A DNA stretch of 64,000 bases from Saccharopolyspora phatthalungensis. GTDB lineage: Bacteria > Actinomycetota > Actinomycetes > Mycobacteriales > Pseudonocardiaceae. The stretch spans positions 3,827,501 through 3,891,500 of the forward strand of contig NZ_JACHIW010000001.1 of NCBI RefSeq assembly GCF_014203395.1. The letters are read 5' to 3'. How positions within the stretch are numbered: position 1 is the stretch's first letter; each line of letters opens with the position of its first letter. Below, piece by piece: positions 8,230 to 18,200 of this stretch. Below the pieces are notes generated by a model. It worked only from the letters and a program-made list of their open reading frames with translations, was not told the origin of the DNA and searched no databases. Made by a program: the position numbers and the translations under genes.

Positions 8230-8253
8230 GACATCAAAAAACTTGTTGATGTC
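8230..8253. terminator. AT-rich hairpin after the STAND gene
   Basis: Inverted repeat GACATCAA (8230-8237) and TTGATGTC (8246-8253) with an 8-base loop. It is unusually AT-rich for this DNA and lies 29 bases beyond the stop of the minus-strand STAND gene, so it is a candidate terminator. Confidence 0.5.
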
Positions 8254-8281
8254 AACGCGAAGGCGTCAGGATCACGAAGTG

Positions 8282-11200
8282 CTAGAGGTTGGTCAGGGAT
8301 TCGTGGGTTGTGTGGGTGGTTGGGTGTTGTGGGCCCAGGCGGTGGGTTCTTACCTGGAGTGCCGTGGTTAGCTCGCGTTGGGCGGTGGCTTGGTCACTGG
8401 TTTCCTTGGCGAGCATGCCCAGGTGATGGCGGGTGGTGGCCACGTCGGGGTGGTGGGCTCCGCGACGCCGTAATTGGGCGTTGAGCACGGAACGCAGTTC
8501 CGGCAATCCGCTGGCTACGCCGAGATCCGCACGGATTGCCGCTAGTGTCGCCCTCGCCGACAGCGCGTGGGGGTGTTCGGCGCCAAGTAGGGTGGCACAT
8601 TCCTCGACCGCCTGTCGCGCATGTTTTTCGGCCACGGCCAGGTCGCCGATTCGGTGGAAGGCCACGGCGAGTGCGTGTCGCAGCAGCGTTTTCTCTCGAT
8701 CGGGTAGGGACGAGTGGTGCTGGCGGGCGGCCAGTGTTTCGTCCAGTTCCGCTACGGCACCTGTCAGCGCACCCCGGCGCAGCGACAGTTCGGCGCTGCC
8801 TCGGCGCATTCGCAGCGCCAGCTCGTGCTCTGCTCCGACTTCGGTGACGACCGCGCGGTACACGCGATCGATCTGCTCGGGCAACTCGTCGCCGCCGTCG
8901 TCCGGTCGCGCGACCGTCGCATCCACCAGGTATCGCAACCGTTGTGCCGGCTCGGCTCTGGGGGCAGCCCTGCGGTGCAGCGCGAGCGCCGCGCACATCT
9001 GCGCGTGTGCTGCGGCGGGGAATCCCTGGTCGTCGAGCGCCAGTGCGTACTGGCGTCGGACGCCCGCGCGTTCCGGGTCGGTCAGGCCCGGCTGAGTCAG
9101 GTATTGCGCCAGAACCGCGGTCAGGCGCGCGTCTTCCCGTTGTGTAGTGCAGCGTTCGCGGTGGATGCCCACCAGGTGAGCATCCACCGCGAGCCAAACG
9201 TCCTTAGTGGACAAGAGGGGTATCAGGACGCGCTCGGCTTCCGCCAGCCTGCCCTGTGCGCGGAGTGCGTCGGCCACATCGAACGGATCCGGTTCGCCTT
9301 GACGGGCCTGGGTTGGCCGCGCGGACGGCGCGGGTTGCGGGGAGGCATCGGGCGGCGTCATGTCGCGCTCGGAAATCCGGACGCGCGGCACGTCCGGATC
9401 ATCGGATTCTGTCGCAGCAGGGGACGGCCCGGGGCGGGGTTGTGTCCCGGCGAGATAGCCACGCCACGAGTCGGCGGATTCCAGACCGGGTGCATCCGCC
9501 GGCGGGGCTTCCTCGGGTTCGGCGGGTGTGGCCGTGCCTCCTGCTGGCTTGGCCTGCGCCTGCAGTTCGGCGGAAACCGCGGACAGCGCGCTTCGTACCC
9601 GATCGGCCAGCGGCCCGTCCTGACCGGACAGATCCGCCTGCGCGAGTTGCAGGTACCGTTCGGCTTCCGTCAACCTGCCTGCCTCGTGCAGCACTTCGCC
9701 GAGGTCGGCCCACACCTCGGTGAGGTTGCCGTCCTGTTCGCCGAGCCCGTCCAGCACGCTCAGAAGTAGCCGCGCGGCTTCGTCGTACTCGCCGCGGTCC
9801 CTGAGGACGCTGCCGAGTATCCACCGCACCACGAGGATGTCGTACTCGTGGCCCTCCGGCAGCCGGTCCAGCGTGCCGAGCACCGCGCGCAGGTCCCGCT
9901 CGGCCTCGGCGGCCCGCCCCTCCTGCCACCGAACCAGCGCCAGCATGACCTGCGCCGCCAGCGCGTCGTTGGAGTCGGGTTCCGTGCGGTCCAACGACTC
10001 GACCAGCGGCAGCAACTCCCGTTCGGACTCCTCGTACCGTTCCAGCTCGCTGAGCACCTGCGCCAGCGTCGTCCTGGTCGCCCTGGCGTCCTTGTGATCG
10101 GGGCCATGCAACCGCAGCGACGTGTCGAGCGACTCGCGAAGCAGGCGCACGCTTTCCTCAAGACCGCCGTTGCGGAAGCTGATGTTGGCCAGCGCGTACC
10201 GCACTACCGCCGTCTGCGGGTGATCAGAGCCGATGGTTCGCAGTTGCGCGGCCAGCAGGTCGCGCAACTCCGCTTCCGCTCTCGGGTTGTCCTGGTCGGC
10301 CTCGACGAGCAACTGCGCATAGATCAACCGAGTGTTCAAGGTCGCGACGTGGTCAGGACCGAGCATGGCGCTCTGCCGGTCGAGCAGGTCCCGGACGGCG
10401 ACCTCGGCGCCGTCCGTGTCGTACCGGCTGCGTTGGATCGCCGCGCTGAGCCGAATCGCCAGGACCACCGGGTTGTCCTCGCCCATGGTCCCGGCCATGG
10501 CGGCGGACACCTCGTTGAGCCGGAGCTCGGTGGTCCGCGGGTCGGCGTCGGCCACGGAGTGCAGCGTCCGGTCGTTGATCAGCGCGGCGAGCCCGAGCAG
10601 GGCCAGCGGGTGTTCCGGGTTGAGCGCGTCGCGCTGGATGCGCAGCAACTGGCTCAACTGGTCGTGCGCCCCGCCCTCGTCGCGAAGCAGGTTGAGCACC
10701 GCCACCAGCTCCATCCGCACGGCGAGGGTGAGCGGGCTTTCCGGGCCGTGCACCCGTTCCTGTGCCCGCAACACCGCGCGCAGCTCGTCGCGGGCCGCCA
10801 CCAGACGCCCCTGGCCTGCCCAGATGTCGGCGAGCACGATCCTGGTGTTCAGCAGCTCCGGATGATCGGGGTCGTCGGCGAAGAGTTCGCGCTCCGCGGC
10901 CAGCACGGCGGTGATCTCGCGTTCGGCCACCTCGAACTGCCCCCTGGTGCTCATCAGTTGCCCGAAGCCGAACCGGGTGGCGATCTCTCGATCCACGCCG
11001 ATTCCCCGCTCGTGATCCGCGAGCAGTTCGCGATAGATCTCCTCGGCTTCGTCGAGCTGATCGGTGGAGGCGACGGCAGCCGCGAGTTGCTGGCGGACGA
11101 CGATCAGGAACACCTCGTCCGGCGGCAGTGCTTCGCGGGCGTCATTGAGCAGCGCGCGCAGCTCGTCGCGCACCACGGAACTGCCCTGGGCCTGGTTCAC

Positions 11201-12718
11201 CACCGCAGCGGCCAGTCGCGCCGCGAACCGCACCGGATGGCGCGGTTCCAGCTCCGCGGCCCGGTCAAGAGCCAACGTGCTCATCTGATGCGCCGCAGGC
11301 AGGGCTCCGGTCCGCACCAGGTATCCGGCGCAAATGCTGCCATGCCCCACCGCATCTGCCAGCGGTTCGGTGAGGCGCGCCGGCAGTCCCTTCAGCACCG
11401 CCTCGTACACGGCGGGCATCGTCCGCCATCTCTCCCACCTCGCGGGATCAGCCGACCGAGGCGATGCGTTGTCCAGCAACCGGATCGCGGCGGTCCAGAT
11501 CTCGTCACCGCGTGGCGACTCGTCTCGCGTGGTCGCGATCACCTCCGCGAGTAGCGGGTGCAAAGCGAGCTGACTGATCGGGTCGCCGCCACCGTCATCG
11601 AGATCGATCCGGTCCACCAGCGCCGACGCGATCAAGCTCGTCAACACGTGATCGAATAGATAGGTTTCGGTCAGTTCGCGGCCGCAATCCACGGGTGTGC
11701 CGCGAAGTTGTTCGGCGACCAGCAGGTCGACCGAAATCGGATGCGGCGCACCGTAGCAGGCCAGCAACTCCAGCAGCGGGCGCGCCGGCCGCAGATCGCG
11801 GTCCTCCAGCAACGTCAACGACAATTCCCAGGTCAGGCGGATGGACCGGCGGGCCGACTCCTCGTCGGACAGGGTGGCCGGCGTGGGTTCGCCGGCGTCG
11901 AGCAGTTCGAGGTTGCTCTGCACCGCTTCGCGATACGCGGCGAAGGTTCGGTGCCGCAGCGGTCGGTTGGCGAGGTAGTGGCCCGCGAGCCGCAGGGCGA
12001 GCGGCAGTCCGCCGAGCCGGGTGGCGAGCCGTCGCGCGTCTTCCTCCGGCCCGGCATCGGGGGCCAGTTCGCACAGCACCGCAGCGCCTTGCCCATCGTC
12101 GAGGCAATCGACCCGGCAAAGCACGGCATCGTCGCCCCACGTCCGCGGGTCACCGTGCCGAGAGGTGACCACGACCAGCCCGGCACGGCTGGCGCGAATC
12201 CATCCGGTGCCGTCGAACCGCGTTCCGGACGAGCTGCGCAGGCCGGGTTGGTCGACGTCGTCGACATCGTCGAAGACCAGCAACCACGGCTCGGTCACGC
12301 GCTCAAGCGATTCCCATACCTCGTCCGGCGAGGGGTTGCGCTGGTCGAGATCGACACCCCGGTGCGCGGCGACCGCATACATGGACTGCGCGACGTTGCC
12401 GTTGCGGATCCAGTAGACGTTCCGGCCCTGGTTGTTCGCCTCCCCGGCCAGCCACAACGCCAACGAACTCTTGCCGCCCCCCGCGATGCCGTGCAGAACA
12501 CGGATTCTGCGATCCGGCGAGCCCAAAGCCGAGACCAGTCGCGGCTTGATGTCGTCGCGGCCGTGAATTCTCTTCGGCAACAACGCAAGCGGCGGCTCAA
12601 GGGAAGGGGGATGATGTTCCCGGGTGCGGGGGTCGCGGCCCGCTTGACCGCCCTTCAGCGAGACCGGAGCGTCCTGCAGAACGCCGTCATGGGGGCCTCG
12701 GCCACCAGCGTCACTCAT
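8282..12718 (-). CDS. STAND NTPase with C-terminal TPR array
   Basis: A 1,478-residue protein. After ~50 low-complexity residues comes a nucleotide-binding module of the NB-ARC/STAND class: Walker A GIAGGGKSS (about residue 80), Walker B WLLVFDDVDD, sensor VVVTSRHGD, and GLPLALRLAGHYL. A winged-helix-like region follows. From about residue 500 the protein is built of tetratricopeptide repeats of ~40 residues (for example LGSVLRDRGEYDEAARLLLS), with a Pro/Ala linker near 1,090-1,170 and more TPRs to the end. ATG at 12718 has GAGG ahead, better than GTG at 12724. Such proteins are signal-sensing ATPase switches; some relatives are regulators and some anti-phage sensors. No effector domain is recognised. 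It diverges from the DUF4407 operon with 108 bases between. Confidence 0.88.
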   Translation of the reverse strand: MSDAGGRGPHDGVLQDAPVSLKGGQAGRDPRTREHHPPSLEPPLALLPKRIHGRDDIKPRLVSALGSPDRRIRVLHGIAGGGKSSLALWLAGEANNQGRNVYWIRNGNVAQSMYAVAAHRGVDLDQRNPSPDEVWESLERVTEPWLLVFDDVDDVDQPGLRSSSGTRFDGTGWIRASRAGLVVVTSRHGDPRTWGDDAVLCRVDCLDDGQGAAVLCELAPDAGPEEDARRLATRLGGLPLALRLAGHYLANRPLRHRTFAAYREAVQSNLELLDAGEPTPATLSDEESARRSIRLTWELSLTLLEDRDLRPARPLLELLACYGAPHPISVDLLVAEQLRGTPVDCGRELTETYLFDHVLTSLIASALVDRIDLDDGGGDPISQLALHPLLAEVIATTRDESPRGDEIWTAAIRLLDNASPRSADPARWERWRTMPAVYEAVLKGLPARLTEPLADAVGHGSICAGYLVRTGALPAAHQMSTLALDRAAELEPRHPVRFAARLAAAVVNQAQGSSVVRDELRALLNDAREALPPDEVFLIVVRQQLAAAVASTDQLDEAEEIYRELLADHERGIGVDREIATRFGFGQLMSTRGQFEVAEREITAVLAAERELFADDPDHPELLNTRIVLADIWAGQGRLVAARDELRAVLRAQERVHGPESPLTLAVRMELVAVLNLLRDEGGAHDQLSQLLRIQRDALNPEHPLALLGLAALINDRTLHSVADADPRTTELRLNEVSAAMAGTMGEDNPVVLAIRLSAAIQRSRYDTDGAEVAVRDLLDRQSAMLGPDHVATLNTRLIYAQLLVEADQDNPRAEAELRDLLAAQLRTIGSDHPQTAVVRYALANISFRNGGLEESVRLLRESLDTSLRLHGPDHKDARATRTTLAQVLSELERYEESERELLPLVESLDRTEPDSNDALAAQVMLALVRWQEGRAAEAERDLRAVLGTLDRLPEGHEYDILVVRWILGSVLRDRGEYDEAARLLLSVLDGLGEQDGNLTEVWADLGEVLHEAGRLTEAERYLQLAQADLSGQDGPLADRVRSALSAVSAELQAQAKPAGGTATPAEPEEAPPADAPGLESADSWRGYLAGTQPRPGPSPAATESDDPDVPRVRISERDMTPPDASPQPAPSARPTQARQGEPDPFDVADALRAQGRLAEAERVLIPLLSTKDVWLAVDAHLVGIHRERCTTQREDARLTAVLAQYLTQPGLTDPERAGVRRQYALALDDQGFPAAAHAQMCAALALHRRAAPRAEPAQRLRYLVDATVARPDDGGDELPEQIDRVYRAVVTEVGAEHELALRMRRGSAELSLRRGALTGAVAELDETLAARQHHSSLPDREKTLLRHALAVAFHRIGDLAVAEKHARQAVEECATLLGAEHPHALSARATLAAIRADLGVASGLPELRSVLNAQLRRRGAHHPDVATTRHHLGMLAKETSDQATAQRELTTALQVRTHRLGPQHPTTHTTHESLTNL

Positions 12719-12826
12719 CCGCACCTCGTTTCGGTGCCCGGTATCTCGCCGAAAACCGGGACGGGCCTCGCTCGGTCAGGATAACGTTGGCGATATTGCG
12801 GACTGCGGCGTTTTTTCGGGGGTGGC

Positions 12827-13465
12827 ATGACCTCATCAGCATCACGGTTGCCCGGATTCGCCGGTCACGCCGCCGTCATTACCTTGTTCGAAGTCGATCG
12901 CGCCGCCGTCCTGGCCGGCGAGCAGGTGACCGTGCGGTGGCGGACGGAGCACGCGGGGACGATTCGAATCACGCCGCCGGACGGGTTCCCGATCGATCTG
13001 GACGCCGGCAGCGGATCCGGCTCCCACCAGTTCGTTGCGGCCAGGACCGGCATGATCAGGGCGATGGCCTATGGACGGGCTGGTCCGCCTGCCGAGGCCG
13101 GTTGTCCGATAGCGGTATTCGAACTCCCCGCGCTGGTGCCCGTGCCCGTTCCCGAGCCGAGCGAGGCCTCGATGCCGGTATTCGCCCGGACACCGCTTCC
13201 GTTCTTGGACCGCTCCGCCCTCGGTTCGGCGCTCCTGACCGCCTCGTCGGGGCACCGGTCGTTGGCGATTTCTCCCGCCGGGCGGGGCGAGGGCCGACCG
13301 GCTTGGACGACGACGCCGGCGCGGTTTCTGTCGGTCATGCCGAGCAGGTCGCCCGGGCGCCCGGCCCGGCCCATTGACCTTCGCGCCGTTTTCGTTCGCT
13401 GGATCGGCGGATGGCAGGTGATGCGCCGACGGAACGGCCCGATGCGCCAAGGAGAGCAGCGGTAA
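12827..13465 (+). CDS. uncharacterised protein with N-terminal beta-sandwich-like domain
   Basis: A 212-residue protein with no signal peptide. The first ~90 residues (ITLFEVDRAAVLAGEQVTVR, then WRTEHAGTIRITPPDG) have alternating strands like an Ig-type sandwich; a Pro/Val-rich linker and a basic C-terminus follow. Family not recognised. GGGGGTGG precedes the ATG. Its stop overlaps the next ATG (TAATG), so it is translationally coupled to the DUF4407 membrane protein and probably works with it. The divergent STAND gene may share the promoter region. Confidence 0.65.
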   Translation: MTSSASRLPGFAGHAAVITLFEVDRAAVLAGEQVTVRWRTEHAGTIRITPPDGFPIDLDAGSGSGSHQFVAARTGMIRAMAYGRAGPPAEAGCPIAVFELPALVPVPVPEPSEASMPVFARTPLPFLDRSALGSALLTASSGHRSLAISPAGRGEGRPAWTTTPARFLSVMPSRSPGRPARPIDLRAVFVRWIGGWQVMRRRNGPMRQGEQR

Positions 13466-14853
13466 TGGCCGGACGGTGGCTGGTGCGTCTGGCCGGTGCC
13501 CGGGACGACGTGCTGGCGATGACACCGGTCGACCGCTTCCGGTACATCGCCATCGGCGGCGTCCTGGTGACCACGGCCGCGATCGCCGGGGTTTCGGCGA
13601 CTTTCGCGCTGATCATGGCGGTGCGCCTGCCGGTGCCGGCGGCGATCCTCGCCGGTATCGGGTGGGCCGTGGTGATCCTCAACCTGGACCGGTTGCTGAC
13701 TCTCGGGATGACCCGTCGCGGCGGCTGGTGGCGCAACGTCGCTGCCGCGTTGCCGCGGCTCGCGTTGGCCCTCCTGCTCGGTGCGATCATCTCCACGCCA
13801 CTGGTGCTGCAGATCTTCCAGTCGGAGATCAACGCACAGTTGGAGGTGCAGCACAACCAGCGTTCCGCGGAGTTCCAGGAACAGTTGGACACCAACCCGA
13901 AATTCGCGGCCATTCCCGGTCTCGAACGGCAACTCGCCGCACTGCACGCCGCGGCCGACCGGAGCCCGGCCGCCATTGCCGCCGACGATCCGGCTGTCCG
14001 GGACGCGCAGCAGCAGGTCGACCGGGCGGCTGCGGCATACGCTTCCGCGCAACGCGACGCCCTGAATGAGATCGACGGCACCGGTGGCACCGGCGTGCCC
14101 GGCGTCGGAGACTCGGCCCGGGAGAAGCTGAAGGCGGCCGAGGTCGCACGGCAGAACTACCAGAACGCCGTGGCCGCGCTGGACGCGGCACGGGTGAAAG
14201 CGGAAAGCGCGGCAAGCAATGCCTCGGCAACGGCCGACAGCCAAGCCAAGCAGGTTCAGCAACAACTCGACAGGGCACGGGCGGAGCGGGCCAATGCCCA
14301 GGCCGAGTACGAAGCGACCGAGGCGAACGACACCGGGCTGCTGGCCCGGATCGAGGCGTTGGACGCGCTCGGCGACAACCGGCCGAGCCTGGGTCTCGCC
14401 CAGCTCATGCTGTTCCTGCTGTTCATGTCCATCGAGTTGCTGCCGGTGCTGGTCAAACTCCTGCAACTCAGCGGTCCGCCGTCGGTGTACGAGCAGCTCA
14501 TCGACGAGATGGAGCGACAGGCTCGAAGCGAGTTCGCCAGAACGACCGCGCGCCAGGCCAGCATCGACGACAGCCGCGCCGAGTACGAGGCCGAGCTCGA
14601 ATACGATCAAGCTCGCCGCCAGTACGAGGCCGGCCTGCGTGCGAACGAGTTGCTCGTCGCCGAGCAGTCGGCCATCGCCGAGCGGGCGATTCGCCAGTGG
14701 GCCGAGCAGGCCCGGCGACACAGCGAGCGGGACTTGACCGAGTGGTTCAGGCAAAACGATCCGTGCCGCGGCGACCGAGACGGTGTGCCCCGCGGCAGTG
14801 ACCATCCGACCGACGGGACGGTGCCGTTCAACACTCGACTTCCGGAATTCTGA
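13465..14853 (+). CDS. DUF4407 family membrane protein
   Basis: A 462-residue protein matching the DUF4407 plan. Near the N-terminus are the motif DRFRYIAIGGVLVTTAAIAG and two or three membrane helices (IAGVSATFALIMAV; ILAGIGWAVVILNLDRLLTL; LALALLLGAIISTPLVL). A long Ala/Gln/Glu-rich coiled coil follows (~residues 150-290), then another membrane segment (LMLFLLFMSIELLPVLVKLL) and a charged helical tail. ATG at 13465 has AAGGAGAG 8 bases ahead and overlaps the previous stop; an in-frame upstream ATG at 13411 is less likely. The molecular function of DUF4407 proteins is not established. The neighbouring STAND ATPase raises the possibility of a sensing or defence role, which is inference. Confidence 0.85.
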   Translation: MAGRWLVRLAGARDDVLAMTPVDRFRYIAIGGVLVTTAAIAGVSATFALIMAVRLPVPAAILAGIGWAVVILNLDRLLTLGMTRRGGWWRNVAAALPRLALALLLGAIISTPLVLQIFQSEINAQLEVQHNQRSAEFQEQLDTNPKFAAIPGLERQLAALHAAADRSPAAIAADDPAVRDAQQQVDRAAAAYASAQRDALNEIDGTGGTGVPGVGDSAREKLKAAEVARQNYQNAVAALDAARVKAESAASNASATADSQAKQVQQQLDRARAERANAQAEYEATEANDTGLLARIEALDALGDNRPSLGLAQLMLFLLFMSIELLPVLVKLLQLSGPPSVYEQLIDEMERQARSEFARTTARQASIDDSRAEYEAELEYDQARRQYEAGLRANELLVAEQSAIAERAIRQWAEQARRHSERDLTEWFRQNDPCRGDRDGVPRGSDHPTDGTVPFNTRLPEF

Positions 14854-14956
14854 TCGGCGGCAAAAGGTGGGACGAGACGGCCAGCGCGGCGGAGCGGGCG
14901 ACTCTCCTGAATAGCCACTGTGGATTGATCGAGGTGGGCTATATCTCAGAACCGCC

Positions 14957-14971
14957 GATTTCGCGCGAAAA
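14957..14971. repeat. CGATTTCGCGCGAAA palindromic element, copy 1
   Basis: Contains the perfect 12-bp palindrome TTTCGCGCGAAA. The same 15 bases recur at 56218-56232, just after the giant gene, so the two copies flank it. A related but imperfect copy (GCGATTTCGCGCGCGG) lies near 59655. Confidence 0.7.
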
Positions 14972-15141
14972 CGCCACGCGCCCGCGAACAGCCCTGGCTC
15001 GAAAGGCGTCGTCTGCCGAACCGGATTTCCCGGAGGTGTCGGAAATCACGATCCAGAAATCAAGCGGGGCGGCCGAGTTCCCCTTCTCTCGATTTCCCGT
15101 TGGTTGAACGTGCATAGTCGTTGCGTGTGCGGGGTGTCCGG

Positions 15142-15171
15142 TTTACCGAGGCGGTGCGGCTGGCTCATACT
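15142..15171 (+). promoter_or_regulatory. possible promoter of the giant gene
   Basis: TTTACC (15142-15147), an 18-base spacer and CATACT (15166-15171) resemble a degenerate sigma-70-type -35/-10 pair about 57 bases before the GTG start. This rests on sequence similarity alone and is weak. Confidence 0.25.
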
Positions 15172-15227
15172 ACGGTGCGGTGGTCGTTTCGGCCTAGTCC
15201 GAGTGTGAGCTGAGTGGGTGTTCTTGC

Positions 15228-18200
15228 GTGTCTGTGATGGTGCCGGAGGAGGTGAGACGGCTATTTCAGGTACTTACCGGTGAAGACATGACGGATGCGG
15301 ATGAGGATGCGTTATTCGCGGCGGCGGGGGCGTTGGAGTCGGATGCGGCGACGGTGGAGACGTTGGGCCCGGTGGTGCGGGATGTGGTGGAGCGGGTACG
15401 GGGACGGTTCTCGGGCAAGGCGGCGGACCGGTTCGCCGAACGGTTGGCGGGGTTTGGCCCGGTGCTGGAGTCCGGTGGCGCGGGGTTACGACAGTTGGCG
15501 GAGTTCGTGCGGGGTTTGGCGTTGCAGGTGCAGTATTTGAAATTGGTGACAGTGGGGGGTTTGCTCCTGCTGTTGGCGGAAATCGCGTGGGCGGTGTCGA
15601 TGGCCGGGCTCACTGGTGGGGCCAGTATGGCGTGGCTGGCGGCGCGGTTCGCGGTGATGCGGTTTCTGCTGTCGCGGTGGTGGGGGCAGCTGTTTATGCG
15701 TCTTGCGGTGGCGCAGGTGGTGGGGGTCGGGTTGCAGGTGGTGATAGATGCTGGGGCTCAGGGGTTGCAGTTCGCGTTGGGGACGCGGAAGAAGTGGGAT
15801 GCGGCGATGTCGGAGATGGCGGTGGGGGTCGGCTCCTTCAGCGCGCTGTTGGCGGTGCCATTGTCGGCGTTGGGCAATGTGGTGGGCAACGCGATCACCA
15901 AGGTCTTGGTGCGCGGTTTGGGCGATGAGATCGATGCCGAGGTGTTGACGGCGGCGGCCAAGCATGTGGCGGAGGAGCACGCGGAGCAGTACCCGGTGTC
16001 AGCGATGGCCAAGTTCGCTGATGTGGTGTCCAAGAGCTTAGATGATTACACCGGTATGTCGGTGCGGGCGATGTGGGTGGCCCGGTTCGGTCACGGCTTG
16101 GGCGAGTCCCTGGAAGAGGGCCTGACCGAAATGCTCGGCGAAGCCGGGTATGGCGCGCTGAGCGGTCAGGGGGCGCAGTGGAACCCGTTCTCGTTCACCG
16201 CCGGGTTGTCGGAGGCGGTGGGCTCGGGTATGGGGAACCTGGCGGGCCTGGCCTTGCGGGGGCAGTTGATTCCGGCGGGCCGGGCGCGGGAGAACGCCGG
16301 CGAAGAGGAGGATTCCGGCAGCGCCGACACGCCTACCGACACGGACTTCTCGGAAGAGTTGAAGACCGATTCCGGGTCGCAGACGGGCGAGAAGCCTGCC
16401 GCTACGGCACACTTCAGTGAGAAGTCCGGCTTCCCGGAGAAGATGTCCAATGTGGATTCTGAGGTGCCGGTTCCCGGATCCGAAACGGTGGACACTGGCC
16501 CGGCACCGGGTTTGGTGGGGACGGGAATTCCGGTCACCTGGTCTCTCCCGCCCGCTGGCTCCGCCCCCGGGAAAGCGGCGCCGGATGGTGTGCCCGGGGC
16601 GCGGGATCGCGGAGATGGCGTGCTGGCCGAGGATGCGGAGGGCCCGTCTTCGTCCCCGGGCGCGCCGTGGACGGGCAGCCCGGCTCATCAGACCTCGGTA
16701 CCGGATACGAGGATTGTCCCGCCCGCCGCCGGGGCCCAGCCCGCCGCCGGGGCCCAGCCCGCTGCCGGGGCCCAGCCCGGCGCGGCGGCCGGGAATGCGG
16801 GTACCGGTGCCGGCGAGTATTCCGGTGAGTCTGTGACGCCGGAGGTCACCTCGCCGGTGGCGTGGCTTGAGGATGATGCGGCGGCTCCGGGTGCGTTGTG
16901 GGGTCGGGACAATCCAGATGTACCGCCGCCGTACAGTCCGTCTCGGGATCAGGACCATGTCCGCAACGACGCAGCGGGTTCCGACACCGGGATCGGCGGC
17001 TCCCGTGCCGGAACGCCACCGCCCGCCTACAGCCCGGCTGCCGATGCTGGCCGGGCCGGTCCGGGCGGGTCGCATGTGGACGGATTCGATGACTCGGTTG
17101 GGCATTCGTCGCCGGTACCGAGGTCTGGTTCGCTCGACCAGGGTGGCTTGTCCGCCTCTGCTGGTGGGGCGCGGACCGGAGATTCCGACTCGTCGAGGCG
17201 CGACGAGAAGGCCACGCCCGCATTGTCCCATATGGACACTCCAGGTGATTACCAAAGCGGTTCGACGAGATCTGATGGTGGGGTGACGGAGGCGGATCCC
17301 TCTGTCGATTCGTCGCCGAGCGATGACCATGCCGACATCGCATCGTCTGGTGTGGACAGTCCGAGCGCTGCATTGGATGGAGAGACTAAGACAGGCGTGC
17401 CCGGCTCGGTGGCGGACAAGCCATTGACGAGCGCAACTGATGCGCCGGGTGCGTTGTCGGACGGCGTGGTTTCGGAGACTGCTTCCCCTGTGGCTGGGGT
17501 GGTTCCGGCAACTGGGGGCGGGGAGACGTTGCCGGCGCAGGGATCCGGGCAGGATGATGCGAGCGTTCCTGGTGCATTTGCGGGAGCGGATTCGGTTGTG
17601 GGGAATGGGGATGCGGCTCGTGCGCCGCAGTCGCCGGTATCGCCGGAGTCGGCTCTGCCGGACCCGTCGGGCGTGGTGTCCTCGGGTGGCCCGGTGCCGG
17701 GTGCGGGGCCGGTGGGGTTGCCTCCGGGTGCGGTGCGGGTGCAGGTGCCTGGGGATGTGGTCTCCGGCGGTGGGGTTGCGGCGTTCGTGCGCGGCCGGGT
17801 GGGGGATGCGGGTGCGGGTCCGGTGGTGTTGGTGTCTGGCGATGATTCGGGTGCCGTGGTGTTGTCGGGTCAGGCTTCCGAGGTGGCGCGGGGTGTGGGG
17901 CGTGATGTTGTTGCGTTGGTGCCGGGGCGGCGTGGTCCGCGGTGGATGCGGTTTGGTGCGGATGGGGCACGTCCCCGTCCGGTAGGCGGGTCGGGGCCGA
18001 AGCAGACCGGCGAGGTGCTGGATGTGGCGGCGAGTTCGTCGACTGCTGTCCCGAGGGGTGCGGCGGAGGCGGCGGTGCCGGGTTCGGCCGAGGAGGGGCG
18101 TGCTGAGACGGCCACGGCGACCGGCACGTCTGGTGGTTTCGCGGCGAGTTCGGCGGCGGTGGCACCGGAGAGCCAGCGGCGTGGTGTGGTGTGGTCGGCG

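Larger units (their letters stand above)
14854..15227. other. intergenic region upstream of the giant gene
   Basis: About 370 bases without a convincing gene. It holds the palindrome TTTCGCGCGAAA at 14960-14971 and, nearer the giant gene, a weak promoter candidate (15142-15171). No strong ribosome site precedes the giant ORF. Confidence 0.5.

Noticed and set aside
9848..11554. 568-codon plus-strand frame opposite the STAND gene
   Set aside because: Arg/Gln/His-rich composition with no domain, while the opposite strand has clear Walker motifs and TPRs.
13069..14805. 578-codon minus-strand frame
   Set aside because: Antisense to the DUF4407 gene, whose membrane helices, coiled coil and ribosome site are clear.
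14925..15107. 60-codon plus-strand ORF before the giant gene
   Set aside because: No ribosome site, no coding-like codon pattern, and it spans the palindromic element.
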